DNA of 64,000 nt, taken from contig NW_020825317.1 of NCBI RefSeq assembly GCF_003286085.1, positions 1,240,001 through 1,304,000 on the forward strand, written 5' to 3'. Both the position numbers and the translations under genes were made by a program. Of the stretch, positions 12,284-22,130 are shown piece after piece. The notes below the pieces were generated by a model. It worked only from the letters and a program-made list of their open reading frames with translations. It was not told the DNA's origin and searched no databases. Position 1 is the first letter of the stretch. Each line of letters begins with the position of its first letter. The stretch is from Drosophila persimilis. Its lineage: Eukaryota > Arthropoda > Insecta > Diptera > Drosophilidae.

Positions 12284-12620
12284 GACGGCTGTTGGACACA
12301 ATATATGAAGCATTTTTTACAAAGTGGCTTCCTTATTTAAGCGAAGGCCCTGACAACAAATATACATATGGCCAGAAAAAATGTCCATGAAAAGTTTCTT
12401 AGCAGTAACAGCGAGTTTTGAAAAAGATTGTGAAATCGTGTCTGTCCATGTTGGTGTACCTGAAATGACAGAGCATTGAGTTGCAAGGAACAGCAAACTT
12501 ATTGTTGTTGCTAAGACCATTGGAATCCGAAACGAAAATTCCTATCAGGTCAGTAGTACTGCACAGCCAGTTTTGTAATATCAATAATATAATATATAAT
12601 ATAAGCCCCAAATCACTAAA
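12284..12620. other. Unassigned interval between two DINEs
   Basis: Short frames on both strands show no recognisable motif. The segment separates two DINE copies of the same orientation and may be host or old transposon sequence. Confidence 0.3.
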
Positions 12621-13427
12621 AACGAGGGGAACGTGGATGCCACAGATTTTCGTCCTTTTTGTGAGGCGAATTTTTGAGAGATACCTTTTATAGTGAGATC
12701 TAACAGGAGTGCGGATACCAAATTTGGTTACTCTAGCGTTAATAGTCTCTGAGATTTGTGAATATTCCCAGATTTTAGTCCTTTGCGGGGTCGGCAGGGG
12801 GTGTGGCGAAATTTTGAAACAAACTCATCTCGGTCCGATATCTTGGGAGTGTGGACACCAAATTTGGTGTCTATAGCTTTTATAGTCTCTGAGTTCTAGG
12901 CGCTTATATTTTACTCTAAGCAAAGCCGCCTATGCTACATGTGTGTTAGAGAGAGACAGGGTGAGAAAAAATGAAATTGTTTTCTTGATGCTGGCTATAA
13001 TAATAATACGATCCAATTCAGATTCTGCAGTCTGCAGATATGGTCATTCTCTACGATTCTGCGTTTTTAATTTTCTCTAATCTTTAAAATTGTGGATGCC
13101 ACACATTTTCGCCCTTTGTGGGGGCGGAAGTGGGGGGTGCGAAGTTTTGAAATATTTTTGAAGCAGTGACATATCACAGAAGTCTGGATCCAAAACATCG
13201 TTGCTCTAGCTCTTATAGTCTTTGAGCACTAGGCGCTAATAGGGACGGACAGACGGACGGACGGACAGACAGACAGACAGACATGGCTCAATCGACTCGG
13301 CTATTGATGCTGATCAAGAATATATATACTTTATGGGGTCGGAAACGATTCCTTCTGGACGTTACACACATCCATTTTCACCACAAATCTAATATACCCC
13401 AATACTCATTTTGAGTATCGGGTATAA
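12621..13427 (-). mobile_element. DINE-1 type Helentron lacking the 3' subterminal region
   Basis: The first 12 bases (CGAGGGGAACGT) are the 3' terminus, but the sequence then jumps at once to the first module (GGATGCCACAGATTTTCGTCC). The remaining modules, GA-rich segment, GGACGGAC tract and the 5' end with TGAGTATCGGGTATAAAA are present and close to consensus. Confidence 0.85.
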
Positions 13428-13434
13428 AAAAACA

Positions 13435-13690
13435 AAAACAAATGGAACGAAGAAACTTTTTATGATGAATCAGCAAAATATATATCCTCCCGTTGCTTCT
13501 ATCACCTTTTGCAGGCGTCTCGGAACTGACTCCACTAAGCTGTGTATATTAGACAACAGAATTTCTCTCCAGAGTGATTTCACCTCTCAGATTGTTTGAT
13601 AATGTTTAGGTTTGGAATGATGGCAAAGACGAGTCCCCTACAATGGCTTGCTTGAATTTTAGTTCCTGTTGATGGTAGCATGAATAGAGA
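13435..13690 (-). pseudogene. Tc1-like transposase C-terminal remnant
   Basis: On the minus strand the frame ending near 13490 reads ..SVSSETPAKGDRSNGRI / SVPRRLQKVIEATGGYI in neighbouring frames. That corresponds to the conserved C-terminal SMPRRLQAVI-type tail of Tc1 transposases. No catalytic motif remains. The fragment is wedged between two DINEs of opposite orientation, the right one lacking its 5' end. Confidence 0.5.
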
Positions 13691-13698
13691 TAATTATT

Positions 13699-14279
13699 TG
13701 TCCGTCTGTCCGTCCCCTTCAGCGCCTAATGGTCAAAGACTATAAGAGCTAGAGCAACGATGTTTTGGATCAAAACTTCTGTGATATGTCACTACTACAA
13801 AAATATTTCAAAACTTTGCCCCGCCCACTTCCGCCCCCACAAATCTCAGAGACTATTAAGGCTAGAGTAACCAAATTTGGTATCCACACTTCTGTTAGAT
13901 CTCACTATAAAACGTATATCTTAGAATTTCGCCCCACCCCCTTCCGCCTCCACGAAGGACGAAAATCTGATTCATCCACAATACTGCACATTCGAGAAAA
14001 CTAAAAACGCAGAATCATAGATAACGACCATATCTATTAGATTGCTGAATCTGGATCAGATCAGATAATTTTTATAGCCAAAAGCAAGAAATCAATTTGC
14101 AGTGGCTACGCAGCGCCCGACGTCACGCTCAGACTGATTTTCTGTCTCTCTCGCACGCACTCTGTCTTTATTATATTTATTATTAGCGCCGTCTGCCGGA
14201 GGAGAGCCATACTGACTTAGTATCGGGTATAACTGTAGAGTTGCGGTGTCCGCAGCAACTCACAACGTTCCCCCTCGTT
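13699..14279 (+). mobile_element. DINE-1 type Helentron, 5' truncated with internal deletion
   Basis: Begins inside the GTCCGTCTGTCC tract, so the 5' terminus is missing. It continues through the first module and then jumps from CCGCCCCCACAAA to the last module. It ends with the hairpin and CCCCCTCGTT. Confidence 0.82.
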
Positions 14280-15289
14280 TTTTTTACATTTTATAACATA
14301 CCAAAATACTTATGCCACTGTTTGTTTTATGCCACGTCTGTTTGGGAATAATTAATTTTCATTTCACAATAAACGCACTTATCATACTTTTCTAACATAT
14401 TGTTAATAGCTTAATATAATACCTATCTACGATAAATAAATATAGTTTCTACTTCAAAAAAATAAGAAGTAACAACCGAATATGTTGTGCGTAATATTTG
14501 TCCAAATACTTATGCCGATGCGTGTAATAAATTTGTTCCTTATTTGACCTTAAACTGAGAATTTAGTTATTATATGCGCCTGTGTACACCCATAAACATA
14601 ATAAGATAACATACATAGATCCCCTCCGCTAGATGGCGCACCCTGCACTTTGAGAGTGTGTGAGAGAAAGAGAGAGAGTGAGCCATTTTAGCCTATTTAA
14701 GGCTAGATCTAGCTTATTTGAAAACGGATACGCTTGAAAAATTATGAAAATTCTTATAGCCTTAAATATGGACGTTTTTAATTTCACTAAAAAATTCACT
14801 TGGTCCCTTTTGATAAATCGCTTTATTTGCCATTTGTGACTGAACGGGTATTCAGTCAAATGAATATCGTTAAGACCAAACTTAGGAACAAAATGACTGT
14901 TAGTTTCATAAAATTAATATTAAATATAAGGTATGTTTTAGAAATATTTAATTTTTCTTTTGAAATTTAACGGATACGGATTGCGCAGTCATGGCAAACT
15001 ACCAATTACCGGGATATATTTAAAATTTACTACGTTCCAGCGATAAATATACTGAATCGAGTAATAGCGAATTAGATGAAATAAGCACACAATTATACAT
15101 AGCCCATTTTTTAGCCTGCTTTTTACAATTTGCATGCTCTAGCTTGTATTTTTGTGAAATGTAGCATATTTTGACGCTTAAAATCTGACACCACTGTTGA
15201 ATTCTTTGTATACAAATTTGGCTTGCGCTCAGACGACGTGCAGCTTTTTCCGTTCCCTTTTACTCTGCTCATTCTCATTCTCTCATTCG
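14280..15289. other. AT-rich interval; possible Tc1 terminal motifs, no gene
   Basis: No gene is recognised. The motif CCAAATACTTATGCC occurs at 14502-14516 and, with one extra A, at 14301-14316. It resembles Tc1-type terminal sequence, but the copies are direct, not inverted. A stretch near 14615-14690 with a GAGAGAAAGAGAGAGAGTGAG run resembles a DINE-related 3' region but is too short to place. Confidence 0.35.
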
Positions 15290-15463
15290 GAGAACAGACA
15301 GACGGACAGACAGACAGGGCTCAATCGAGTCGGCTAGTGATGCTGATCAAGAATATATATACTTTATGGGGTCGGAAACGATTCCTTCTGGACGTTACAC
15401 ACTTCCATTTTCACCACAAATCTAATATACCCCAATATTCATTTTGAGTATCGGGTATAAAAA
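15290..15463 (-). mobile_element. DINE-1 type Helentron, 5'-end fragment
   Basis: Only the GACGGACAGACAG tract, the ATTGATGCTGATCAAG-like block (here CTAGTGATGCTGATCAAG) and the 5' terminus TGAGTATCGGGTATAAAA are present. Confidence 0.85.
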
Positions 15464-15815
15464 AGTGCATACATTTTTTACATTTAATTCATTTGACAAT
15501 AAATCAGTGTGTAAAGTATACGGAGTAAAATTAGCTGGCAATCATTCTACAAATTTGAAACGTCAAAATAAACATGGTGAAATTTTTAGAACGTGCGACA
15601 GCGTAGAGGAGGCCGAAATTGAAGTGGTAAAGAATACGAAATTACATACGAAACAAGTGAAGAATCTATTGTAAATTCACTTATCAAAATTTTGCCAACT
15701 GACAGAAAGAAATTTTTATTCTTGGATAGCGAGCGATTTAAAGAAATTCTTGATCCAATTTATAATGCCATTGGTATGAACCCAAACACGTCGAGAAACT
15801 TTATGAGTTTCGTGT
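15464..15815 (+). pseudogene. hAT-like transposase N-terminal remnant with broken BED finger
   Basis: Two plus frames give CKVYGVKLAGNHSTNLKR followed by NKHGE (about 15512-15580). This is a BED-type zinc finger in which the second Cys of the CxxC pair reads Tyr. After a frameshift, TDRKKFLFLDSERFKEILD and PIYNAIGMNPNTSRN (about 15695-15800) follow. The second block resembles the segment that follows the BED finger in hAT transposases. It starts immediately at a DINE 5' end and stops where GTGTCCGTAAGAATC begins. Broken DNA transposon; family assignment from motif order only. Confidence 0.5.
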
Positions 15816-16067
15816 CCGTAAGAATCGGTCTTTTAGTGAGTCTCTCTGTGCGAGCGTCACTCGTATCTCTCTTTGTGCGATGTTCGATAAGAAAGAGTCT
15901 CACGAACAGCTCAACGGTAAACCAAAACGAAAAGAAACGAAGTCTGCTTTTCATAGAGAGAACGAGGGTGCATGCTCTTATACCCGATACTTAAAATTAG
16001 TATAGTGGTATATCCCAGCAAACTAACAAACATTCCTTTTGCATGTACGATATGGTTTTGTATCGCA

Positions 16068-16155
16068 AAACTCTCGCAAACAAGGTCGCAAGCGAGACAA
16101 AAATGAGCTCTAATTCTTGGGTCGCAAAACGCTTGCAAACGAGTGCGCAAGCGGG
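16068..16155 (+). repeat. Short direct repeat rich in CGCAA
   Basis: About 34 bases beginning TCGCAAAACTCTCGCAAAC at 16068 recur at 16122 as TCGCAAAACGCTTGCAAAC, each followed by a CGCAAGCG core. CGCAA-type subterminal repeats occur in some hAT elements, and a hAT-like remnant lies just upstream, but the link is not proven. Confidence 0.5.
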
Positions 16156-16483
16156 AGTTTTACAATAGGAAAGTGCGCTGCGACTGTGCTGCCGGTCGAA
16201 AGCCAAAAAAAAAGAAGCAAGCCTTCGTGTGCCTTCGGTCCGGCAAGCTTCCTTCGGCTGTGTGTTCACGTGTCGACAGATTAGTGGTCGAGAAGTCATT
16301 CGTGTTTTTCTTTTGCTACATGTGTCCAGCATTAGAAACAAGTGCATTTAAAGTGTGCGTTCCTTGCGCCGGCATTTCAATTATTTTCATCGAACTGTGC
16401 AGTGCAAAGTTAGAAACTCTACAATCTCTTACGCATTTACTAGAAATTTCTACCAATATGTAAGTACATTATTAATAAAGAAA

Positions 16484-17186
16484 ATGTCCTCCAAAAGAAA
16501 AAGCCGAACATATATCGGAGAGGCTCGACATGTGCAAAGAGCTACTGGAGATTTTTAGGTTAAATCGAATTATAGGCAAAATATTTCGGAACCCGAACAC
16601 CAACAAAATGCATTATCTGGCGAAAGTAATGCATTCCAGTTTACTGAAAATGCGGAAAATAATAAATTTCCATTCACTGAACATTCTAAACTGACTTTAA
16701 TAATCGGTTAGCTAAGTGGCTGTCTGCTAATAATGTCAGCCATATGGCAGGCAATGCCTTGCTTTTTATTCTGTGTAAATCTTTTGATTAATCTCTTTTT
16801 TTTCTCAAGATCAAGGAATTAATCGCTATCAATGAAAAAACGTTTTATAAGCTTATAAGGAGCTCCTGGCGACAGATTACAAGCGATGATGTGGCGAAGT
16901 TTTTCTCCTGGCGTGGGACAGAATTCAAAATGTGTGTAAGAGGACTTCGAACCACTTTAGCACTAAGAAGTAAGTTTTACTATTTTAGCTTGTGTAATTA
17001 CCCAATTTTTATTTTTTTTATATTTTATTTTATTTTTTATATTTTATATTGTCTACAGGTGCATTTAAAGAGAAGCTTGCGCTCGAGGATCAGGACTACG
17101 ACCATACAACTCAAAAATATTTCCAGTATGCTCAGGAACGGAAGGCCAGATTGGAAAAAAGTGATGGGAAAAAGCTTAAATTGTAG
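16484..17186 (+). pseudogene. Remnant of a spliced gene of unknown type
   Basis: ATG at 16484 opens MSSKRKSRTYIGEARHVQRA, then a stop. In-frame continuation gives SEPEHQQNALSGESNAFQ. A later frame reads NRLAKWLSANNVSHMAGNAL (about 16710), then IKELIAINEKTFYKLIRSSW and ITSDDVAKFFSWRGTEF up to LALR at 16969. A clean intron follows: donor GTAAGT at 16970, acceptor CTACAG ending 17058, 89 bp, phase 1. Exon 2 reads SAFKEKLALEDQDYDHTTQK ... KSDGKKLKL and stops at 17186. The block before the intron faintly resembles the DUF4806-type domain of multicopy insect proteins, and the LAKWL..NNVS block resembles domains next to transposon-associated zinc fingers. At least two breaks upstream of the intron. 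It could be a lost host gene or an ORF of an unknown DNA transposon. Confidence 0.4.
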
Positions 17187-17205
17187 TACATAATACATAC
17201 ATATA

Positions 17206-17419
17206 CAGTGGGCTGCAAAAGTGAGTACATACTCACAATCACTGACTTTCGCCGCCCATAACAGCCAAACGAATAAAGCAAAGCAAAATAACTTTTTTCC
17301 CATATCAATACACTTTATTCTTAGCAAATAGGTAATAATAACAAAACGAAATGAGAAGTTGTCAAAGAGTGAAAAAGAAAAAAGCAAAAAAACTCGCATG
17401 TACTCAGTTTTGCACTTTT
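17206..17419 (+). repeat. Left terminal inverted repeat of the Tc1-like element
   Basis: Matches 19703-19916 in reverse complement over 214 bases. The only difference I see is CAAAAG versus CAAGAG near the outer end. Confidence 0.9.
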
Positions 17420-17597
17420 CGTTATTTGCACCTATTTTCGTTCTCTCAAGTTCTTATCAGCAAAAAAGCTTGCGGATTTACAGTTAAATCTCTTCTTTTT
17501 GTATTTTTGTTATACATAAATCACATTAAGACGTTGCTCTTACAAATCGAAGCAGATTTCTTCAATTCAACAGACAGTGTCTATCGTGTGCTTAAAA

Positions 17598-17716
17598 ATG
17601 AAAAAACTTTCGCTAGATGTTGAAAATAATATTGTGTGCCTTACTAATAGTGGCTGTTCAACACGTTCTATTGCTGAAAAGCTTGGCATTAGTCAATCAG
17701 TGGTGATCAGAGTACA
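17598..17716 (+). pseudogene. Tc1-like transposase, N-terminal helix-turn-helix fragment
   Basis: The open frame reads KMKKLSLDVENNIVCLTNSG, then CSTRSIAEKLGISQSVVIRV. This is the first helix-turn-helix of Tc1-type DNA-binding domains (..IAEKLGISQS.. is the recognition unit). The frame is cut by the 3' terminus of the DINE at 17718; the ORF continuing into the DINE is an artefact. About 60 residues of the normal DNA-binding/linker region are not recoverable on the other side of the insertion. Confidence 0.8.
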
Positions 17717-17717
17717 A

Positions 17718-18806
17718 ACGAGGGGGAACGTTGTGAGTTGCTGCGGACACCGCAACTCTACAGTTATACCCGATACTAAGTCAGTATGGCTCTCCTCCGG
17801 CAGACGCCGCTAATATTAAACGACACGACAAAGAGTGCGTGCGAGAGAGACAGAAAATCAGTCTGAGCGAGACGTCACGCGCTGCGTAGCCACTGCAAAT
17901 TGATTTGTTTCCTTTGGCTATAAAAATCATGTGATCTGATCCAGATTCAGCAATCTGATAGATATGGAATCGTTATCTATGATTCTGCGTTTTTAGTTTT
18001 CTCAAATCTGCAATATTGTGGATGCAACAGATTTTCGTCCTTTGTGTGGGCGGAAGGGGGTGGGGCGAAATTTTGAGATAAAGGTTTTATAGTGAGATCT
18101 AACAGAAGTGCGGATACCAAATTTGGTTACTCTAGCTTTAATAGTCTCTGAGATTTGTGAATATCCCCAGATTTGCATCCTTTGCGGGGGCGGAAGGGGG
18201 TGTGGCGAAATTTTGAAACTAACTCGTCTCGGTCCGATATACTAGGAGTGTGGTTACCAAATTTGGTTGCTCTAGCTTTTATAGTCTCTGAGATCTAGGC
18301 GCTAATGTTTTACTCTAAGCAAAGCCGCCTATGCTACCTGTGTGTTAGAGAGAGACAGGGCGAGAAAAAAATGAAATTGTTTTCTTGATGCTGGCTATAA
18401 TAATAATACGATCCAGTTCAGATTCTGCAGTCTAAAAGATATGGTAATTTTTTACGATTCCGCGTTTTTGGTTTTCTCGTATCGTCGAAATTGTGGATGC
18501 CACACATTTTCGCCCTTTGTGGGGGCGAAAGTGGGCGGGGCAAAGTTTTGAAATATTTTTGTAGCAGTGACATATCACAGAAGTCTGGATCCAAAACATC
18601 GTTGCTCTAGCTCTTATAGTCTTTGAGCATTAGGCGCTGAACAGACGGACAGACAGACATGGCTCAATCGACTCGGCTATTGATGCTGATCAAGAATATA
18701 TATACTTTATGGGGTCGGAAACGATTCCTTCTGGACGTTACACACATCCATTTTCACCACAAATCTAATATACCCCAATACTCATTTTGAGTATCGGGTA
18801 TAAAAA
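17718..18806 (-). mobile_element. Full-length DINE-1 type Helentron inside the Tc1 transposase
   Basis: Complete element from CGAGGGGGAACGTTGTGAG plus hairpin at left to TGAGTATCGGGTATAAAA at right, about 1.09 kb, with all three internal modules, the GA-rich segment near 18340-18370 and a shortened GACGGACAGACAG tract. It lies within the coding frame of a Tc1-like element, so it moved after that element did. Confidence 0.92.
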
Positions 18807-18944
18807 AAGAAAACCAAACCAATGTGTTCGTCTTGTGTGGAGTAAAAACTAACCTTCTGCGTGTTTGTGCGTTATGTAATGTATGTTAAAATAAAGTAGA
18901 AGGTGTGTATTAAAAGTAAGTTTGCGGCTTAAATGTTAGTTGCT

Positions 18945-19675
18945 GGACAGCTAGAAGAGCCCTTCGCAACATTGGGTACATGGTAGCCGTTAAGCAAAAT
19001 AAACCTGCGATGCCGGAAAAAAATGTTAAAGCAAGGTTGAAATTTGCAAGGGATCATAAAAATTGGACCACGGATGATTGGAAACGTGTTATCTGGTCTG
19101 ATGAATCCAAATTTAACCGTTTTCAATCGGATGGGAAGCAGTACTGTTGGCGTAGGCCCGGAGAGAAACTTCAAAGACATCATGTCAAGCAAACTGTAAA
19201 ACATGGCGGTGGAAATATTATGGTTTGGGGATGTTTTACATGGTGGCACGTTGGTCCTCTACAAAAAATAGATGGTATCATGCGAAAAGAGAACTACTTA
19301 AACATTTTGCAAACCCATCTACCCAATTTTTTGGAAAAATGTGCTTATCCCGAACCACAAATAACATTTCAACAAGATGGAGATCCGAAGCACACTGCGA
19401 AAATTGTTAGAGAATGGCTGGGAAATCAAAATTTTAAACTGATGGTGTGGCCAGCTCAAAGTCCCGACCTCAATCCGATTGAAAACTTATGGTCAATCGT
19501 GAAACGACGGCTCGGTCAGTACAAATCAGCCCCATCCAACCTAGGCGATCTCTGGAGCCGCGTAGAATTGGAATGGAATCGTATTCCAAAAGCTATTATT
19601 GAGAATTTGGTAGAGAGTATGCCAAACCGTGTTAATAAAGTAATAGCTAATAAGGGTCTATGGACAAAATATTAA
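18945..19675 (+). pseudogene. Tc1-like transposase, DD34E catalytic region
   Basis: The frame runs from SCWTARRALRNIGYM (about 18940) through the ATG at 18980 to TAA at 19675, about 245 residues without a break. Catalytic motifs are all present: first Asp in VIWSDESKF, second in FQQDGDPKHTAK, Glu in DLNPIENLW, with 34 residues between the last two, as in Tc1 DD34E enzymes. VKHGGGNIMVWGCF and the C-terminal SMPNRVNKVI..GLWTKY tail are also typical. The enzyme cuts and joins transposon ends at TA sites. Because the N-terminal DNA-binding part is separated by a DINE and decayed sequence, this copy should not yield a functional enzyme. Confidence 0.9.
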
Positions 19676-19702
19676 TACTATGTTATTTTCTTTGATTTTT
19701 GT

Positions 19703-19916
19703 AAAAGTGCAAAACTGAGTACATGCGAGTTTTTTTGCTTTTTTCTTTTTCACTCTTTGACAACTTCTCATTTCGTTTTGTTATTATTACCTATTTGCTA
19801 AGAATAAAGTGTATTGATATGGGAAAAAAGTTATTTTGCTTTGCTTTATTCGTTTGGCTGTTATGGGCGGCGAAAGTCAGTGATTGTGAGTATGTACTCA
19901 CTCTTGCAGCCCACTG
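19703..19916 (-). repeat. Right terminal inverted repeat of the Tc1-like element
   Basis: Inverted copy of 17206-17419. It starts AAAAGTGCAAAACTGAGTAC and ends CAGCCCACTG before the TA duplication. Confidence 0.9.
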
Positions 19917-19996
19917 TACATATATCCTCAATATTCATATTAAATTCATTTCATATTAAAAATTAAAAATATTTTTTATTGCGGAACAAAATGGTA

Positions 19997-20693
19997 CCAA
20001 AGACTATACAATACCAAGATGTTGCATGAGCGACCAAAAAGCTGTTCTATGGCGGGTCCTAACATTAGAACCCAAAAGGCACGAGGGAGCGCGCGGGGTT
20101 TCAATTCCCTTCTCGCCTGTACTTCGTCTCTACCGCGACCCCGCTGCCCATCGGTTTCGTCTGTTCGGCAATGCCTTCAGCAGCAACGAAATAATTCTGG
20201 ACTCTCGAGCCTCAGCACCGTCGAAGCGGTGGTCGCGGATCGCCGATGTCTTTGGAGCGGCACAGTGGGACCTTTGGCCGTCTCAGCTTGCTAAATTAGT
20301 TAGTGAATATGAGTTCAATATATATTTGCATTGAGTACTTACATATATATAAACTTTGAGTGCTTATATCTTCTAAACTAAAACTATCTTGAAAATTTGA
20401 TTGGAAAATTCTCTATTAGATGCGTACATTAAATTTATCTAAAGCACTCATAAAATTTTTTTACTATTTCGGCTGAATACCCACTGTGCCGCGCCAAAGA
20501 CATCAGCGACCACGCTGCCCTACGGCTTCGGCACGCAGACGATTCATATTTTGTTTTTGTATTCTATCTCTCGAGACACACCGACTCGACGCTGACCGAG
20601 GCATTGACGAAGCCGAGTAGCATTTCGGAGGCGAAGGTAGCGTAAAAGAGAATTTGTTCCTCATGCAACATCTTGGTATTGTATAGTCTTTGG
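19997..20693. repeat. Foldback-like element with inverted-repeat arms
   Basis: A perfect 34-base inverted pair (19997-20030 and 20660-20693, CCAAAGACTATACAATACCA outward) flanks a second inverted pair (about 20230-20269 and 20480-20513, around GATGTCTTTGG.GCGGCACAGTGGG). The arms between these are partly similar and the centre is AT-rich. The GC-rich left arm contains an open frame of about 100 codons (20026-20334), which has no recognised motif and is probably incidental. Probably a MITE or foldback DNA element; family unknown. Confidence 0.65.
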
Positions 20694-20749
20694 TTATAGA
20701 GAGTGGCCGCATCTACCAGATTAACGAATCAGATCTGTTTATAGCCATT

Positions 20750-20979
20750 GTATTATATTATTATAGCCAGAATTTAGATCACATCCAATTACTATAATAA
20801 CAAGAATTATCAAATCAATTTGCAGTTGCTACGCAAACCCAGCCACGCGATAACTCCTTCCCTCTCTCTCACACACTCTCTGTAGTACAATGTGTGCGCC
20901 CTCTGGCGGAGAGGAGCTATATCGGCTACAAATGTAGAGTCGCGGCGGTAAAAACGACTCACAAAGTTCCCCTTCTTTT
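20750..20979 (+). mobile_element. Diverged DINE-related 3'-end fragment
   Basis: Contains TATTATAGCCAGAAT, CAATTTGCAGTTGCTACGC, a CT-rich run, GGCGGAGAGGAGC and ACTCACAAAGTTCCCC, in the order of a DINE 3' region but strongly diverged (shared details with 9345-9822). Confidence 0.7.
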
Positions 20980-20989
20980 TTTTTCTAGG

Positions 20990-21052
20990 CGTTGATATGT
21001 AATGACAGCATCTTTGTAGTGGCGATGCAATTACTGCACCATCAAGTGGCCC
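20990..21052 (+). repeat. Dispersed repeat shared with 58201-58263
   Basis: GTTGATATGTAATGACAGCA ... GGCGATGCAATTACTGCACC ... ATCAAGTGGCCC is the reverse complement, with a few changes, of 58201-58263. Probably the end of an unnamed DNA transposon. Confidence 0.6.
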
Positions 21053-21084
21053 CTGAGACACCAGCAGAAGATAGCTGTTAAACT

Positions 21085-21342
21085 ATTATTCGGGGAAAAT
21101 TTAAACTTGCTAAAAGAACTAAGCATGCATTCAAAACATAAATACTAATACTCACTACGAGAAAGGTATGCTTATATTAGTGATTAAAGAAGAGGATGGG
21201 AATTAGTTATAATAAGACGGTAAACGGTTCATGCAGGTAAATAGATTCTAGTGGACCTAAAACAAATCGTGAAGGTTATGCGGCTCAGAAACTCCGCCTG
21301 GATCAAGTTGTGCACAAAAATCGCACCATCAAAAAATGCAAA
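21085..21342 (-). mobile_element. CR1/Jockey-type LINE, 3'-end fragment
   Basis: On the minus strand it reads DGAIFVHNLIQAEFLSRITF, then FRSTRIYL, followed by a 3' untranslated stretch with TGAACCGTTT and GCATGCTTAGTTC. The same order is seen in the plus-strand LINE at 29995-30925 and in 57838-58050, so the three belong to one family. Only the last residues of the reverse-transcriptase protein and the 3' UTR remain. Confidence 0.7.
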
Positions 21343-21512
21343 TTGATGTGTTACTCTTGGGTATAATAATGATACGATCTGATCCAGATTCGGCAATCTG
21401 GTAGATATGGTCATTCTTTATGATTGTGGGCTTTAAGTTATCTCGTATCTTCAATATTGTGGATGCCCCAGATTTTCGTCCTTTGCGGGGGTGGAAGGGG
21501 GTGGGGCGAAAT
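21343..21512 (-). mobile_element. DINE-1 type Helentron, internal fragment
   Basis: Matches the 3' half of the family from TTGGGTATAATAATGATACG through GATTTTCGTCCTTTGCGGGG to GGGGCGAAATTTTGA, without either terminus. Confidence 0.8.
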
Positions 21513-21735
21513 TTTGATTCATGGCGTAAGCTCCGCAGCGAAATCGAGAGCAAGTCAGAAGCTTCGCACTTGCGTAGAGTTCTCTCGAAGACAACACCCA
21601 CCCTGGATTTTCTAAAAAACGTCGACCAGTCCTGGACAGTGTCCAGCAACGAGTCGTTAAACCTTGTTTTCAACATACATTTTTCAGGCTGCGATGAAAA
21701 CAGGACAAACTTACCTCAAGCTCTACCTGGTAGTT
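21513..21735 (+). mobile_element. LOA-clade LINE fragment (region before reverse transcriptase)
   Basis: One open frame reads DSWRKLRSEIESKSEASHLR, then RVLSKTTPTLDFLKNVDQSW, then SLNLVFNIHFSGCDENRT. The colinear region in the longer LINE at 52860-53945 (SWRTFCSNIEKVPETARLLK, LLSKQPTIQSQLK, LIHFPGCTEV) shows it is the same protein region from another LOA-like family. No catalytic motif survives. Confidence 0.7.
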
Positions 21736-21884
21736 GAACCTGGTAAGTAAGTAAAATATTTCCTAAATCCTAATGTGAACTTAAGGCCCCTGAATAAAAC
21801 AGAATATAAATAAAACATAACTAAATTATAATTACTGCAAAAAACCAAGAAATTACCAGTCCAAAGTTCCCCACAAATTTTTAC

Positions 21885-22130
21885 CATACGTGCCCATTTT
21901 ATTGAATTATCCATCACATTTGCGATAATTTCCGGCGATAGGCTCACGAATTCTTACAAATGATTTCTTTTAGCTCTTCAGTAGTGTCCAGCTTGGTTAA
22001 AAACCAACTGTGAGTTTGAAAAACACCTTAAGAAGCCCGCAACAGATAACTCCGGTGATTTAGCTGACCAGTGAAAATCGCAAAATCGAAAGATCACACT
22101 TCCAAAAATCTTCAAATTTTCGGTGGTGGC
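21885..22130 (-). pseudogene. Mariner/IS630-type transposase C-terminal remnant
   Basis: Minus-strand pieces in shifting frames read DFHWSAKSPELS (the W-P/A-x-SPDL motif before the last catalytic acid), LDTTEELKEIICKN and LSPEIIANVMDNSIKWARMV. The order fits the C-terminal third of mariner-like transposases (LTPEMIANV-type block). Multiple frameshifts; no intact catalytic core. Identification by motif memory. Confidence 0.45.

Larger units (their letters stand above)
17206..19916 (+). mobile_element. Tc1-like transposon with 214-bp terminal inverted repeats, interrupted by a DINE
   Basis: The ends CAGTGGGCTGCAAAAGTGAG (17206) and its complement ending CCCACTG (19916) lie inside a TA/TA target duplication (17204-17205, 19917-19918). 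The arms 17206-17419 and 19703-19916 match along 214 bases with one difference seen, so the insertion is young. Between them lie the helix-turn-helix start of a transposase (about 17598-17715), a full DINE (17718-18806), about 140 bases of degraded sequence and the complete DD34E catalytic part (18945-19675). The element cannot make an intact transposase from this copy. The host site is 20 bases past the stop of the spliced-gene remnant. Confidence 0.92.

Noticed and set aside
14301-14516. Paired CCAAATACTTATGCC motifs as the ends of one transposon
   Set aside because: The two copies are in direct, not inverted, orientation and no transposase lies between them.
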